DNA of 64,000 bases from JBCFBK01 sp038562555 (GCA_038562555.1 JBCFBK010000024.1:10795-74794), one strand, 5' to 3'; numbered from the stretch's first letter, positions 8,393-17,539 are shown. A program made the numbers and translations. The notes: a model not told the origin generated them from the letters alone.

Positions 8393-11251
8393 TCAAGACC
8401 GGGTGAACTGGAATCCGCTGACTGAAAGCGACATATCGACAAAGCGGGCCCGGGCGTTCGGCGGGTCTTTTTGCAGTGCGGAACGGATGCCGGCCGCGGC
8501 TTCGGGGTCTTTAGCCATAATAAACAGGTAGCCTCCTCCCCCGGCGCCCAAAAGCTTCCAGGCCAGCGCCCGGTCTTCGAATTTCCGGATAATGGCGGCC
8601 ACCTCGGGCGTATTGGTCCCCTCGTCGAGGCGGCAGTTTAACTGCCATGATTGCCGGATCATCGCTGCCAGTAAGTCATACCGGTTGGCCTGAATGGCTT
8701 CGAAGGTATTTTTGGCATGTCCTTTCATTTCGCGCAAAATGTGGAGGTGCCTGCCCGAATTCAGGAACATGCCCCGCACAATTTCGGCCAGAATATTTTT
8801 GGCCACCCGTGTGATGCCGGTATAATATAATAACATGGATCCCGTGTTTTCGGGGCGGGTAAACAGCGGATCGGGCAGCCAGCGGGCAACCGGGTCCTGA
8901 TCGATCCCGGGCGCCGATTCGAGGTATTTAATCCCCGGCAGCAGTCCGCCGAACTGGTCCTGCCAGCCTCCGCCGGTCGTGAGCAACTGCTCCAGGGCCA
9001 GGGTCCGGTTGCCGATCGCGTTCTTGTCCCAGTTCAGCGATGCAAAGTCGGAAAGCGTACCCAGGATGGTGGCGGCCAGAATGGAACTGGTGCCGAGCCC
9101 CGAGCCTTTGGGGATAGCCGACAGCAGGCTGATCTCCAGTCCGCCGCCAAAATCGCGAAGCTGTTCTTCGAGCGAGGCATAAGCCGCCTGACAGTAATGG
9201 GGATGAAACCCGGCCAGCATCAGCGCCGCCCGGGGAATGGCAAAGGCCGAGCCGATGCGGCTGATGGAGGCAAGCTGTTCCCAGGTGGAAATTTCCTCGC
9301 GCTCGCCCAGATCGATCGACCGCAAAACCAGGGTCGGCTTTTCGGTGGGCCGGATGAAGGCCTGCAGGGGCGGCTGCCCGTTCAGTTCGACGGCCACGTT
9401 GACCACGGCTCCGCCCTCGATGAGGCAGTAAGGCGGGGTATCGGTCCACCCTCCGGCCAGGTCGAGCCGCGCCGGGCTGCGCCCCCAGACGATCTGGTCG
9501 CTCAATACATTTTTTCGCGGGAAGACCGGGTTGGCGCGGAACCGCTCCAGAATGGCCTGTTGCAGGATCCGGAATGCTTCGCGCTCCTCCGCCCCCGCCG
9601 CATCGCCCCGGTAACCGGCAACCCGGTCGCGGAACATCCGGTTGTGGATTTGCAGCAGCGGACTTTCGGCAACCGGTAACAAGGCCGGCAGCGCGAGTGG
9701 GCCCGCGCAGGCCCACTCGCGGGCCGTATGGTCGAGGTCGGACTGGTAAAAAACACTCTTCCGGTAATTGCCGGCCAGCTTTTCGAGCGAGCGTGCGCGG
9801 AAGTGTTCGCGCTGCTGCTGCAGCTTCATCAGATCGGCCTCGTTGCTGATCTGCCCGGCTGACAGTCGCGGGGTGTTCAGCCATAAAGCAGCGTACGTTT
9901 CGTTTTCGCGCAGGTCGCCGGTCATCCACCTGATCCAGCCATCGAGCGGGCCGGACTTGTCGGGCACCGGAAAAAGCGGGACTTCCTGGATATCCTGATC
10001 TTCGCGCGCAACAGCAGTCAGGGAAATGCCGCGGGCGTCGAGCCATTCCGTCAGCGGGCGTTCCATCCAGTTGGCCCGGGCGGCTTTCCCGCTAAAGGAA
10101 TCGTTAAAGCCGTACGGCCGTAAACAAATCTTACCGCCGACCGGCACGAGGTCGAGGCAAATGCCCTCGGGCAGGTCGATTTTCCAGGAGTTCTCGGGAA
10201 TACCGGTGAGAATATGGCGACTGCGCAACGTCCAGCTTGCAGGCACGCAGGAATTCTCAATCCAGATCTGCCGGTTTTGTTCGGAAAACGGCCGCTCCGT
10301 GAGGGCGTTCTGAACGAAAATGGATGCATGCGGCTTAATATTCCTGCTCCAGATGGCCCGCTGGTCAAGCACGCGGTTCTGGATCTGCAGCATCGAACTC
10401 AGCATATCGCTGCCGGTGCCGAAATGATAAAAGGCGCCACCCTCCAGCGGCAGGATCTTCACGGTGAGCTCCTGAATTCCGGGATCGCTGTCGCGGGGGT
10501 TCAGGCCCATGGAGGGGCCAAAGGAACCATACAAATCGTAGTTAGCCGGGCAAAACCGGGTTGGATCGCCGGTATACCCGCTGCGTTCCATTAACAGGTG
10601 AACGGCCCGGTCGCTTAACAGCCAGATGCCGATGTCCATCATAAAATAATAGTCGGGCGCCAGTTCCCGGATCTGCTCCACGGGCGGCTTTTGCAGCATG
10701 AACTCCAATTGCTCGGGCTGCCGGCGGTTGCAAAAAAACACGCCATGGTTGGATGATTGCTCCGGACTGATCCAGAGCCCGAAGCAAATAACATCGGCCT
10801 GAGGCAGGACGCCCATTGTTTCACCAGCCGTGATGAGTACATCGCCGCTGGCAACGAGTGTATTGACCCCGGAAGGCGCCAGTTGCAGAATGCGGTCGTA
10901 AAGCGGCGCCTGCAGGTCGAGCAGGGTCTGGTCGAGCCGTTGTCCGCGCTGCCAGCGGAATACAGGAACGGGCGTCAGGATCTTGCCCACGGGCGCATAG
11001 GCGGGTAAACGGCGGCTTTGTCCGCCTGCATGCAGGATCATGCGTTTTTGGCGAGTCAGCCAGCTCCCGAAAACGAGTTCCGGCGATTCCTTCTGCCAGG
11101 CCCTGTAAAGCATCCAGGCCGTGCCTCCTCCCGAACCTACCCGGGCGCCGCCCGGATCACAGTCGACCATCCATTCACCGGATGACTTCCCGGTCAGCGT
11201 ATGAAAAAAGGGGATCAATGAAGGAGGTACGGATAGCAAATAGCGGTTCAT
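8393..11251 (-). CDS. fkp: Bifunctional L-fucokinase / GDP-L-fucose pyrophosphorylase
   Basis: 952 aa from ATG at 11251 (MNRYLLSVPPSLIPFFHTLT); the open frame extends upstream into pyrH but that part looks non-coding. The N-terminal half has a nucleotidyltransferase-like motif (LHAGGQSRRLPAYAPVGKIL). The C-terminal third is a GHMP kinase with APARLDLAGGWTDTPPYC, PKGSGLGTSS and KLLGAGGGGYLF. Length and domain order fit Bacteroides Fkp, which converts L-fucose to fucose-1-phosphate and then GDP-fucose in the cytoplasm. It likely supplies fucose for surface glycans made by the flanking polysaccharide genes. Confidence 0.95.
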   Translation of the reverse strand: MNRYLLSVPPSLIPFFHTLTGKSSGEWMVDCDPGGARVGSGGGTAWMLYRAWQKESPELVFGSWLTRQKRMILHAGGQSRRLPAYAPVGKILTPVPVFRWQRGQRLDQTLLDLQAPLYDRILQLAPSGVNTLVASGDVLITAGETMGVLPQADVICFGLWISPEQSSNHGVFFCNRRQPEQLEFMLQKPPVEQIRELAPDYYFMMDIGIWLLSDRAVHLLMERSGYTGDPTRFCPANYDLYGSFGPSMGLNPRDSDPGIQELTVKILPLEGGAFYHFGTGSDMLSSMLQIQNRVLDQRAIWSRNIKPHASIFVQNALTERPFSEQNRQIWIENSCVPASWTLRSRHILTGIPENSWKIDLPEGICLDLVPVGGKICLRPYGFNDSFSGKAARANWMERPLTEWLDARGISLTAVAREDQDIQEVPLFPVPDKSGPLDGWIRWMTGDLRENETYAALWLNTPRLSAGQISNEADLMKLQQQREHFRARSLEKLAGNYRKSVFYQSDLDHTAREWACAGPLALPALLPVAESPLLQIHNRMFRDRVAGYRGDAAGAEEREAFRILQQAILERFRANPVFPRKNVLSDQIVWGRSPARLDLAGGWTDTPPYCLIEGGAVVNVAVELNGQPPLQAFIRPTEKPTLVLRSIDLGEREEISTWEQLASISRIGSAFAIPRAALMLAGFHPHYCQAAYASLEEQLRDFGGGLEISLLSAIPKGSGLGTSSILAATILGTLSDFASLNWDKNAIGNRTLALEQLLTTGGGWQDQFGGLLPGIKYLESAPGIDQDPVARWLPDPLFTRPENTGSMLLYYTGITRVAKNILAEIVRGMFLNSGRHLHILREMKGHAKNTFEAIQANRYDLLAAMIRQSWQLNCRLDEGTNTPEVAAIIRKFEDRALAWKLLGAGGGGYLFIMAKDPEAAAGIRSALQKDPPNARARFVDMSLSVSGFQFTRS

Positions 11252-11303
11252 AACGACTTTTTTACGAAAATAAGAAGAAATACTTAAATCGCGGGAGAAA
11301 AAA

Positions 11304-11354
11304 AATTGTCCTGTCACATGCGGCCAAAATTGGGCAGCATGTGACAGGACAATT
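11304..11354. promoter_or_regulatory. Perfect 18-bp inverted repeat between fkp and pyrH
   Basis: Left arm AATTGTCCTGTCACATGC (11304-11321), 15-bp spacer, right arm at 11337-11354 as the exact reverse complement. It lies between two divergent starts, so a terminator role is unlikely. The right arm covers the expected -33 region of the pyrH promoter (-7 box TACTTTTG at 11368-11375). A repressor operator or a cruciform/RNA hairpin is possible. Confidence 0.6.
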
Positions 11355-11367
11355 CCCTTAATTTTTC

Positions 11368-11375
11368 TACTTTTG
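11368..11375 (+). promoter_or_regulatory. -7 promoter box for pyrH
   Basis: TACTTTTG matches TAnnTTTG, 29 bp before the pyrH ATG. The -33 region falls in the right arm of the inverted repeat and has no clean TTG. Confidence 0.5.
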
Positions 11376-11404
11376 CAGAAATTTAACCCGGAAAACAAAC
11401 GCGC

Positions 11405-12127
11405 ATGACGACATACAAACGTGTACTCCTGAAGCTGAGCGGCGAATCGCTCATGGGAACACAAACCAGCGGCATCGATCCGCAAAAGCTGACTGACTAT
11501 GCCCGGCAGATCGGCGAAATTTCGAAAATGGGAGTACAGGTAGGGATCGTAATCGGCGGCGGGAACATTTTCCGCGGCCTCAACGGGGTGGCTAACGGCT
11601 TTGACCGTGTAAAGGGCGACCACATGGGGATGATGGCCACCGTGATCAACAGCCTGGCGATCAACTCGGCCCTGAAGGCGGCAGGCATCCGCTCCAAACT
11701 GTTCACCGCGATCCGCATGGAACCGGTAGGTGAATTCTTCTCAACCGACCGGGCGCTTGACGCCCTGGAACAGGGTTACGTGGCGATCTTCTCGGCCGGA
11801 ACGGGTAACCCGTATTTTACGACCGACACCGGCGCAGCGCTGCGCGGCATTGAAATCCGCGCCGACGTGATGCTGAAAGGGACCCGCGTGGACGGCATCT
11901 ACACCGCCGATCCGGAAAAGGATCCCTCGGCTGTGAAATATGAAAAAATAAGCTTCGACGAAATCTACAGCCGCGGCCTCAAGGTGATGGACCTGACAGC
12001 CGCTACCATGTGCCGCGACAACAACCTGCCCATCGTGGTCTTTAACATGGATGTGCCCGGAAACCTGGAGAAAGTGATCCTCGGCGAAGCGATCGGGACG
12101 CTGGTAGTATCTAGTCGTAAGTCGTAA
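11405..12127 (+). CDS. pyrH: UMP kinase
   Basis: 240 aa amino-acid-kinase-fold enzyme that phosphorylates UMP to UDP. Family motifs: LLKLSGESLMG near the N-terminus, IVIGGGNIFRG, the DHMGMMATVINSLA region, and GTGNPYFTTDTGAALR. UDP is the precursor of the UDP-sugars used by the adjacent locus, but this is a housekeeping gene. Oddity: the last residues (VSSRKS after the normal-looking GTLV) and the stop codon are encoded by the intergenic repeat GTAGTATCTAGTCGTAAG. Confidence 0.97.
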   Translation: MTTYKRVLLKLSGESLMGTQTSGIDPQKLTDYARQIGEISKMGVQVGIVIGGGNIFRGLNGVANGFDRVKGDHMGMMATVINSLAINSALKAAGIRSKLFTAIRMEPVGEFFSTDRALDALEQGYVAIFSAGTGNPYFTTDTGAALRGIEIRADVMLKGTRVDGIYTADPEKDPSAVKYEKISFDEIYSRGLKVMDLTAATMCRDNNLPIVVFNMDVPGNLEKVILGEAIGTLVVSSRKS

Positions 12128-12262
12128 GTATCTAGTCGTAAGACCAGGAGCAGAAGACGGTTGCAGGGTTGCAGGGTTGCAGGGTTTCCTACCTTGTTAC
12201 CCTGATACCTTGTTACCTTGTAACCATTTTCCTCATCTTGATACTCGTGTCTAATAGTCAGG
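12104..12262. repeat. Intergenic word repeat, tract A
   Basis: Consecutive short units: GTCGTAA-type (12112-12142), GTTGCAGG x3 (about 12159-12185), CTTGTTAC-type (12190-12225), and a CTTGATACT-like word near 12237. It overlaps the 3' end of pyrH and abuts the 3' end of the convergent dehydratase gene. The same words recur in the other tracts. Confidence 0.8.
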
Positions 12263-14213
12263 AGAGTCCGGCCTTGGCTGGGATGAGACGGGGTTCGGCG
12301 AGGTCGTGCCTGTCGAACTGGCAATATTCCGAATTTTGGGAGATGAATTCCGGAACGAGTCGCTTCATCCGGCAAACCAGCTTCCCTTCGTTTTCCCGTT
12401 GCGATGCATGCAGCAACTGATCGATTTCATGCTTCACCTCCTGAAATCCATGCGTACGCACGTGGGCGGCCTTGATTTTGGGGTGGCGGGTCGGAATGGT
12501 GCTTTCCTCATCGGCCAGCAGTTCCTCGTAGAGCTTTTCGCCGGGACGAAGACCTGTGAAGGTGATCGGAATGTCTACCCCCGGCTTCAAGCCCGCCAGC
12601 GAGATCATTTTCACGGCCAGATCGTAAATTTTGACGGGTTCACCCATATCGAAAACATAAATCTCCCCTCCGTTACCCATAAACCCTGCTTCGAGCACCA
12701 ACTGGCAGGCCTCGGGAATGGTCATGAAATACCTGATAATATCGGGATGGGTAACCGTTACCGGTCCGCCTGCCGCGATCTGCTTGCGGAACAGGGGTAC
12801 GACCGACCCGTTGGAGCCGAGCACATTTCCGAAGCGGGTGGTGATAAACTGGGTTTGCGTCAGGCCCGACTGAGCAAGGGCCTGGATGTAAATTTCACAG
12901 ATCCGCTTCGAAGCGCCCATCACGTTGGTGGGATTAACGGCCTTATCGGTCGAGATCATGACGAATTTTTTGACACCGTATTGTACCGACAGGTCGGCGA
13001 GCAGCCGGGTTCCCCCGATGTTGACCCGGATGGCCTGGTAGGGTGCGTCTTCCATCAGCGGCACATGTTTATAGGCCGCGGCATTGAATACATATTGCGG
13101 GCGGAAGGCTTCGAATACCTGACGCATCCGGTGCCTGTCGGTCACACTGGCGATCACCACTTCGAAACGGGAAGCAGGATACGTGTTAAGCAGCTCGTTC
13201 TGCAGGTTGTACAGGGGCGATTCGGCCTGGTCGAGCAGGATCACTTTCCGCGATTCGAATGCCATGAGCTGGCGTACGATTTCGGAGCCGATTGAACCTG
13301 CCGCGCCGGTAACCAGCACGACGGTATCTTTCAGCCCGGCGGCAACATGATCGAGGTTCAGCCAGATGGGTTCGCGGCCGAGGAGGTCCTCGATGTTCGC
13401 TTCGCGGATTTGTTCGGGCCGCAGCTTTCCGTCGATCCAGTCTTTGAAAGGCGATACTTCGCGCAGCTTCACGTTGTAGAGCAGGCAATGGCTGAAAAGT
13501 TCCTTTTTCCGGGTGGGCGTGATGTTGTGTGCATCAACAGCCAGGATCACTTCGTGAACCTTCATGCCGGCGAGCATTTTCCGGAAGACGGTTTCCTGCG
13601 ACCAGATGGGTTTCCCCTCCAGGCGCTTACCGATGAGATCCGGACTGTCGTCGATGAACCCGGCAACGCTGATCCTCGAGTAACGGTCGTGCTCCAGCAC
13701 GCCCGCCGCAATCTTTCCCATCTCGCCCGCACCGAAAATAATAACCGGATGCGAATCGGGCCGGGGATCGATCAGGCTGTGATACAGGCCCCTGACAATG
13801 AGCCGGGAGCTGATCATAACAGCCGAAGTAACGGCGCCGTGGATAATGACCACCGCATAAGGGATAACCGCTACCCCCGGAATGGGCTTATAGTGGGTGA
13901 TGAGGGCGATCACCAAAACAGCCGACACGGCCAGGAACACCCCCAGCGCGCACCGCACGGCATCCTCGATATTCGAATGCCTGATAATTCCCTGGTAGGA
14001 CCCGCTCCGCAAAAAGGCGAACAGGTACATCGGAAGAATGATCACGGCAAGCTGGATCAACAGCTCATAAAAAGCAAGCTGGTCGGAGATCCGGTTGTAT
14101 CTCAGCATGTAGGCGATCACAAAGGCTATCGCGGTAATGCCCAGGTCGCCGGCGAGCACGAGTCCTCTGGGCAGGCTGTAGTTCCTGACGTACTTGTATA
14201 AAGATTGAATCAT
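12258..14213 (-). CDS. CapD/WbpM/PglF-type nucleotide-sugar 4,6-dehydratase
   Basis: 651 aa from ATG at 14213 (MIQSLYKYV); the longer frame to 14231 needs a TTG inside a repeat. Four N-terminal membrane helices (about 15-130) precede a first Rossmann region (IFGAGEMGKIA) and a C-terminal short-chain dehydratase domain (VLVTGAAGSIGSEIVRQ, then STDKAVNPTNVMGASKR). The family removes water from UDP-GlcNAc to give a UDP-4-keto-6-deoxy-HexNAc at the inner membrane. As the last gene of the operon it probably works with the aminotransferase (19129-20331), GNAT protein and sugar transferase. The C-terminal residues after about LVPEFISQNS look repeat-derived (AEPRLIPAKAGLS). Confidence 0.92.
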   Translation of the reverse strand: MIQSLYKYVRNYSLPRGLVLAGDLGITAIAFVIAYMLRYNRISDQLAFYELLIQLAVIILPMYLFAFLRSGSYQGIIRHSNIEDAVRCALGVFLAVSAVLVIALITHYKPIPGVAVIPYAVVIIHGAVTSAVMISSRLIVRGLYHSLIDPRPDSHPVIIFGAGEMGKIAAGVLEHDRYSRISVAGFIDDSPDLIGKRLEGKPIWSQETVFRKMLAGMKVHEVILAVDAHNITPTRKKELFSHCLLYNVKLREVSPFKDWIDGKLRPEQIREANIEDLLGREPIWLNLDHVAAGLKDTVVLVTGAAGSIGSEIVRQLMAFESRKVILLDQAESPLYNLQNELLNTYPASRFEVVIASVTDRHRMRQVFEAFRPQYVFNAAAYKHVPLMEDAPYQAIRVNIGGTRLLADLSVQYGVKKFVMISTDKAVNPTNVMGASKRICEIYIQALAQSGLTQTQFITTRFGNVLGSNGSVVPLFRKQIAAGGPVTVTHPDIIRYFMTIPEACQLVLEAGFMGNGGEIYVFDMGEPVKIYDLAVKMISLAGLKPGVDIPITFTGLRPGEKLYEELLADEESTIPTRHPKIKAAHVRTHGFQEVKHEIDQLLHASQRENEGKLVCRMKRLVPEFISQNSEYCQFDRHDLAEPRLIPAKAGLS

Positions 14214-14224
14214 TGAAGAAGTTT

Positions 14225-14372
14225 TTAGCAATTAGTAGTAAGTCGTAAGTAGTAAGTCGTAAGTAAGAAGTAGGGGCATGGGGCATAGCGGCGAACGGAG
14301 ACCGGAGACCGGAGACGGGAGAACGGAAGAAATTTTATGATTCGCGACTCGAGACGCGCGACCCGAGACTTT
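14225..14372. repeat. Intergenic word repeat, tract B
   Basis: GTAGTAAGTCGTAAG units (14233-14270), then GGAGACCG units (14296-14325), then short GACTCGAGACGCGCGACCC-type repeats that encode the last residues and stop of the GNAT gene. It separates that gene from the dehydratase gene. Confidence 0.75.
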
Positions 14373-14967
14373 TCAGATCTTTCACCATTCTGTACATCCG
14401 GCGTCGGGGATAGGTTATGAAGTCGGAATGCACCCGGTAGCCCATACTTTTGTAAAAGCCGATTGCCCGTTCGTTGTTGTGGTAGTCGGTCGTCAGCGAT
14501 AACCGTTCGATCCCCTCCTCGCGGAGCCTGGTTTCAAGTTCGGTGAGCAGCTTCTGCCCGATGCCTTCGCCCTGGTGATCTTTCAGAACAGCAATCGACA
14601 ACAGTTCGGCAAACTCTTCGGTGTCGGCTGCTTTTTTGTCGGTTTTCGAAAAATTAAGCAGCAACCGCAGCAGTGCAGCGGGCCGGCTGAGCAGTAAAAT
14701 AAATCCCACGCGCAGGAACTCAAAGAAGTTTTTCACCACCAGTCCGGTATTAAAGTTGCCCGACAGGGTGGAGGCGGCGCAAAAACCCAGCAACTTGTCC
14801 TGTTCAAAGCACCCGAGCATCAGCCCGAAGGGATCGCGGCACACACTTTTGTAATACACCCGCAGAAAGCGGTCACCAAGGCTGGTCAGGAAAAAATTAC
14901 TGAACGACTTCCGGTGTACGGAAACGACCTGGTTGATATGTTCTTGTTGGATAAGGCTCACGGTCAT
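14335..14967 (-). CDS. GNAT-family N-acetyltransferase
   Basis: 210 aa. The acetyl-CoA binding motif is visible (LKDHQGEGIGQKLL, about 128-141), followed by ERAIGFYKSMGYR. In this setting it could acetylate the 4-amino group of a UDP-4-amino-6-deoxy sugar, as PseH-type GNATs do; that is inference. Its start overlaps the 3' end of the upstream glycosyltransferase by 71 bp in a different frame. Its last residues (SLGSRVSSRES) are encoded in a word repeat. Confidence 0.85.
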   Translation of the reverse strand: MTVSLIQQEHINQVVSVHRKSFSNFFLTSLGDRFLRVYYKSVCRDPFGLMLGCFEQDKLLGFCAASTLSGNFNTGLVVKNFFEFLRVGFILLLSRPAALLRLLLNFSKTDKKAADTEEFAELLSIAVLKDHQGEGIGQKLLTELETRLREEGIERLSLTTDYHNNERAIGFYKSMGYRVHSDFITYPRRRMYRMVKDLKSLGSRVSSRES

Positions 14968-16168
14968 GATTTAAGATGTTTTCGACAACACTTACAATTT
15001 GCTTAAGATTCCCTTTTCGGGTGTAATGTTTCATGGCATAGACGAAGCCGGCATTTCCCTTGTCGGCCCGCGTACCGGGGCTCCACGACATGCATTTGTG
15101 CATCGCTTTGGCCAGTTCGGTTTCATTTTCGGGTTCGACCACCAGTCCGCAGCCCGAGTCGACGATGGCTCGGGCGGTATCGCTTTCAGGATCGAGGCAG
15201 CCCACGATCGGCTTTGACGAAAACATATAGGCCGGAAGCTTGGAGGGTACCGAGCTCATGGCTGCATTTTTCATCACCGGCAGCAGCAGCACATCGGCCT
15301 GGCTTTGGACGGCCGGCACCATGCCTTCGGGCACCGGTATGAAATCGATGACCTGTTCCGGATGTTGGCGTGCCAGATCCTTGCAGGCCGCGGTCATCGA
15401 CCCCGATCCGGCAATAACAAGCCGCGCGTTGCGCAGACCGGCCCTGACGAAAGCTTTGATGAGCAGGCTTGTCCCCGCCAGCGGTCCGTTGTTCCCCAGG
15501 TACATAAAGGTGAACAGCTTGTTCCGCGGAAGGTCGTGGTAGGCCATCTCCTCACGGAAGCGGGTAAACGGCTCATCGTTTTGCCAGTTTGCCGCAACCG
15601 TGATTTTATCCGGCCCGATACCCCGTGTGGATGCCAGGCGTTGCTTCATCTGTTCCGATATCGTGATCACAGCCGTGCATTGTCGCAGAATGTACCGGTC
15701 GAGGGGCAACAGGATCCGGTAAAAAAGCTTCCGTGCAAAGGGCAGTTTGGCGATCAGCGATTCGGGATACAAATCCTGAACATGGACCACGCAGGGAATT
15801 TTCAGCTTCACGGCCGCCCGAACGATCAGGTACTGGGCTGCCAGCGGCCAGGCGTTCAGGTAAATGCAGCCGGTATCGTCGCTCAGACCGCGGATCGCGG
15901 CCGCACAGTGTTTCCCGAAGCTGTAGCTCTCGCGCAGGCGCCCGAAAAGACCGGAACGGGCGTAGGTGAACGAGTTTACGCGGATGGTTTGCCAGAAAGC
16001 CGAATGGAAGGATTGTTCGAAGCGGAAACCGAAAGGCCGCGTAGGCCGGGGACAAATAACGGTAAGCGGATATTTTTTTGACAAATGTTCGGCTATGTCT
16101 CTTGAGACAGAGGCAGACACAACCGGCTCGGGCGGAAAAACCGCCGAGATCAGTATGACTCGTTCCAT
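14897..16168 (-). CDS. Glycosyltransferase family 4
   Basis: 423 aa GT-B enzyme. The N-terminal domain starts with VILISAVFPPEPVVSASVSR, and the C-terminal domain has KITVAANWQNDEPF, FTFMYLGNNGPLAGTSLLIK and the donor-site region SSVPSKLPAYMFSSKPIVGC. It resembles WbuB-like capsule/O-antigen transferases. It should add one sugar of the repeat unit on the cytoplasmic side. The last 30 or so residues overlap the acetyltransferase gene out of frame and may be a read-on tail. Confidence 0.9.
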   Translation of the reverse strand: MERVILISAVFPPEPVVSASVSRDIAEHLSKKYPLTVICPRPTRPFGFRFEQSFHSAFWQTIRVNSFTYARSGLFGRLRESYSFGKHCAAAIRGLSDDTGCIYLNAWPLAAQYLIVRAAVKLKIPCVVHVQDLYPESLIAKLPFARKLFYRILLPLDRYILRQCTAVITISEQMKQRLASTRGIGPDKITVAANWQNDEPFTRFREEMAYHDLPRNKLFTFMYLGNNGPLAGTSLLIKAFVRAGLRNARLVIAGSGSMTAACKDLARQHPEQVIDFIPVPEGMVPAVQSQADVLLLPVMKNAAMSSVPSKLPAYMFSSKPIVGCLDPESDTARAIVDSGCGLVVEPENETELAKAMHKCMSWSPGTRADKGNAGFVYAMKHYTRKGNLKQIVSVVENILNHDREPYPTRTYQPGRFRTPEVVQ

Positions 16169-16188
16169 GTTGGTTGAAGTTGTGTTAA

Positions 16189-17520
16189 CTATTTTTCGTA
16201 GGCACCCAGGTCAGGCGCTTTTCCCTTGAAGGGCAGTCCCACATCGACGCCTTTGTCGATCAGGTCGCTGCCGGTGGCAAGTTTAAGAAAGTTAATGGAT
16301 GGAAGGGCTCCGTTGGCGCCCCGTTTGCCGGACAATGCTTCGTGATCGGCGTTCACATCGAGAAAATCGTTAATACTTACAGACACGTCGGGCGAATCGT
16401 TCCAACTGTTGTGATCGTTAATCCCGTATGGTGTAAAGTTTCCCACGCTTCCGTTGCGGTAGCTGACGTTATTCCGCAGAATGATTGGGTTTTTGTACTG
16501 GACCACGTCGAACCCGATACGGTCGTTGCTGTAGGCAGTATTGTTGTAGAAGGTCATCCTGACGTTTCCGTCGTTTTGGTTAAACCCGATAAACCGGTTG
16601 TCGAACGCCAGGCAATGGGTCAGGATACGCTGTGATACCGAAAGCGGAGGCTGTACGGTCTGCCCCAGCTTGAAGCCGCCCCCGTCGCCGCCGCCGCGGC
16701 CGTTTTTGAAGGCCCAGCATTCCTTAAAGATGACCACGCCTTCATTTTCCCAGCAGTCGAAGCCGTCGTCGGAATTAAACCACGACCGGCATCCTTCATA
16801 GTAGGTATAGGATTGTGAGGAGGTGAAGCAGAAGACAAAGCCGTCGGCCTGTCCACCGGGATACCCCTCGGTTGAGACGTCGTAATTATCGTAAGCATCG
16901 CAATTGATCAGGTAAACCGTGTCGACATTGTATCCGTGAAATCCCGGTCCTTCATTGCCGCGCGAAACACATTGTTCAAGCTTGTGGTTCACGCCCTTGT
17001 CGAGCGCGAAGCCCGCGGTATTGAGACTGCGCCCGTGCTGGCTGACGCCGGTAACGGTGAGTCCTTTGAGGTGAAACCACGAACAGTACTGCAGTTTAAT
17101 CCCGATATTATTCTTCGTGCTGGTGATCCGGGAACAGTCGAGTATCGGCGTTTCGCCGGGATAATTAAAAATACTGAACGGGTAGGTCTTCGACCCTTTT
17201 TTCTGTGCCACGAAAACCCCGAATTCATCTTCGTTACCGGCGTAATAAACTCCGCCGCGGATATAAACGGTGTCGCCGGGTTCGGCCGCAGTAAATGCCT
17301 TTTGCCAGGTCGCCCACGGACGCTCGGGCGTACCGGGATTACTGTCGTTACCGTCGGGTGCCACAAAATACAGCGATAGTCCTGAAGGTACAACCACCGG
17401 TTCCTGATAAGAGTCGGGCAGTTTGTCTTCTTCTATGCTTAAGGGTCCCTGATTAACCCTGGTGCTACACGCGAGTAACACCAACAGACAACATGATATG
17501 ATGAAATATGAGATCCGCAT
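16189..17520 (-). CDS. Right-handed beta-helix lipoprotein (pectate-lyase-like)
   Basis: 443 aa from ATG at 17520 (MRISYF); the longer frame adds 21 unlikely residues. Lipobox LLAC gives a lipoprotein. Residues about 50-95 carry the DUF1565-type opening (YFVAPDGNDSNPGTPERPW, GDTVYIRGGVYY), followed by many Asn-rich beta-helix coils (NNTAYSNDRIGFDV, RNNVSYRNGSVGN). Such folds occur in PL9 and similar polysaccharide lyases or epimerases. Within a capsule operon it may trim, modify or release the polymer at the surface. Catalytic residues cannot be assigned from sequence alone. Confidence 0.8.
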   Translation of the reverse strand: MRISYFIISCCLLVLLACSTRVNQGPLSIEEDKLPDSYQEPVVVPSGLSLYFVAPDGNDSNPGTPERPWATWQKAFTAAEPGDTVYIRGGVYYAGNEDEFGVFVAQKKGSKTYPFSIFNYPGETPILDCSRITSTKNNIGIKLQYCSWFHLKGLTVTGVSQHGRSLNTAGFALDKGVNHKLEQCVSRGNEGPGFHGYNVDTVYLINCDAYDNYDVSTEGYPGGQADGFVFCFTSSQSYTYYEGCRSWFNSDDGFDCWENEGVVIFKECWAFKNGRGGGDGGGFKLGQTVQPPLSVSQRILTHCLAFDNRFIGFNQNDGNVRMTFYNNTAYSNDRIGFDVVQYKNPIILRNNVSYRNGSVGNFTPYGINDHNSWNDSPDVSVSINDFLDVNADHEALSGKRGANGALPSINFLKLATGSDLIDKGVDVGLPFKGKAPDLGAYEK

Positions 17521-17539
17521 GATTTGGCGCAAATCTAAC

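Noticed and set aside
11252..11623. N-terminal extension of FKP to 1076 aa
   Set aside because: The extra 124 codons run through the inverted repeat and antisense to pyrH; ATG at 11251 gives the family length.
14213..14231. TTG start of the CapD-like gene
   Set aside because: It lies in a word repeat; the ATG at 14213 starts the normal N-terminus.
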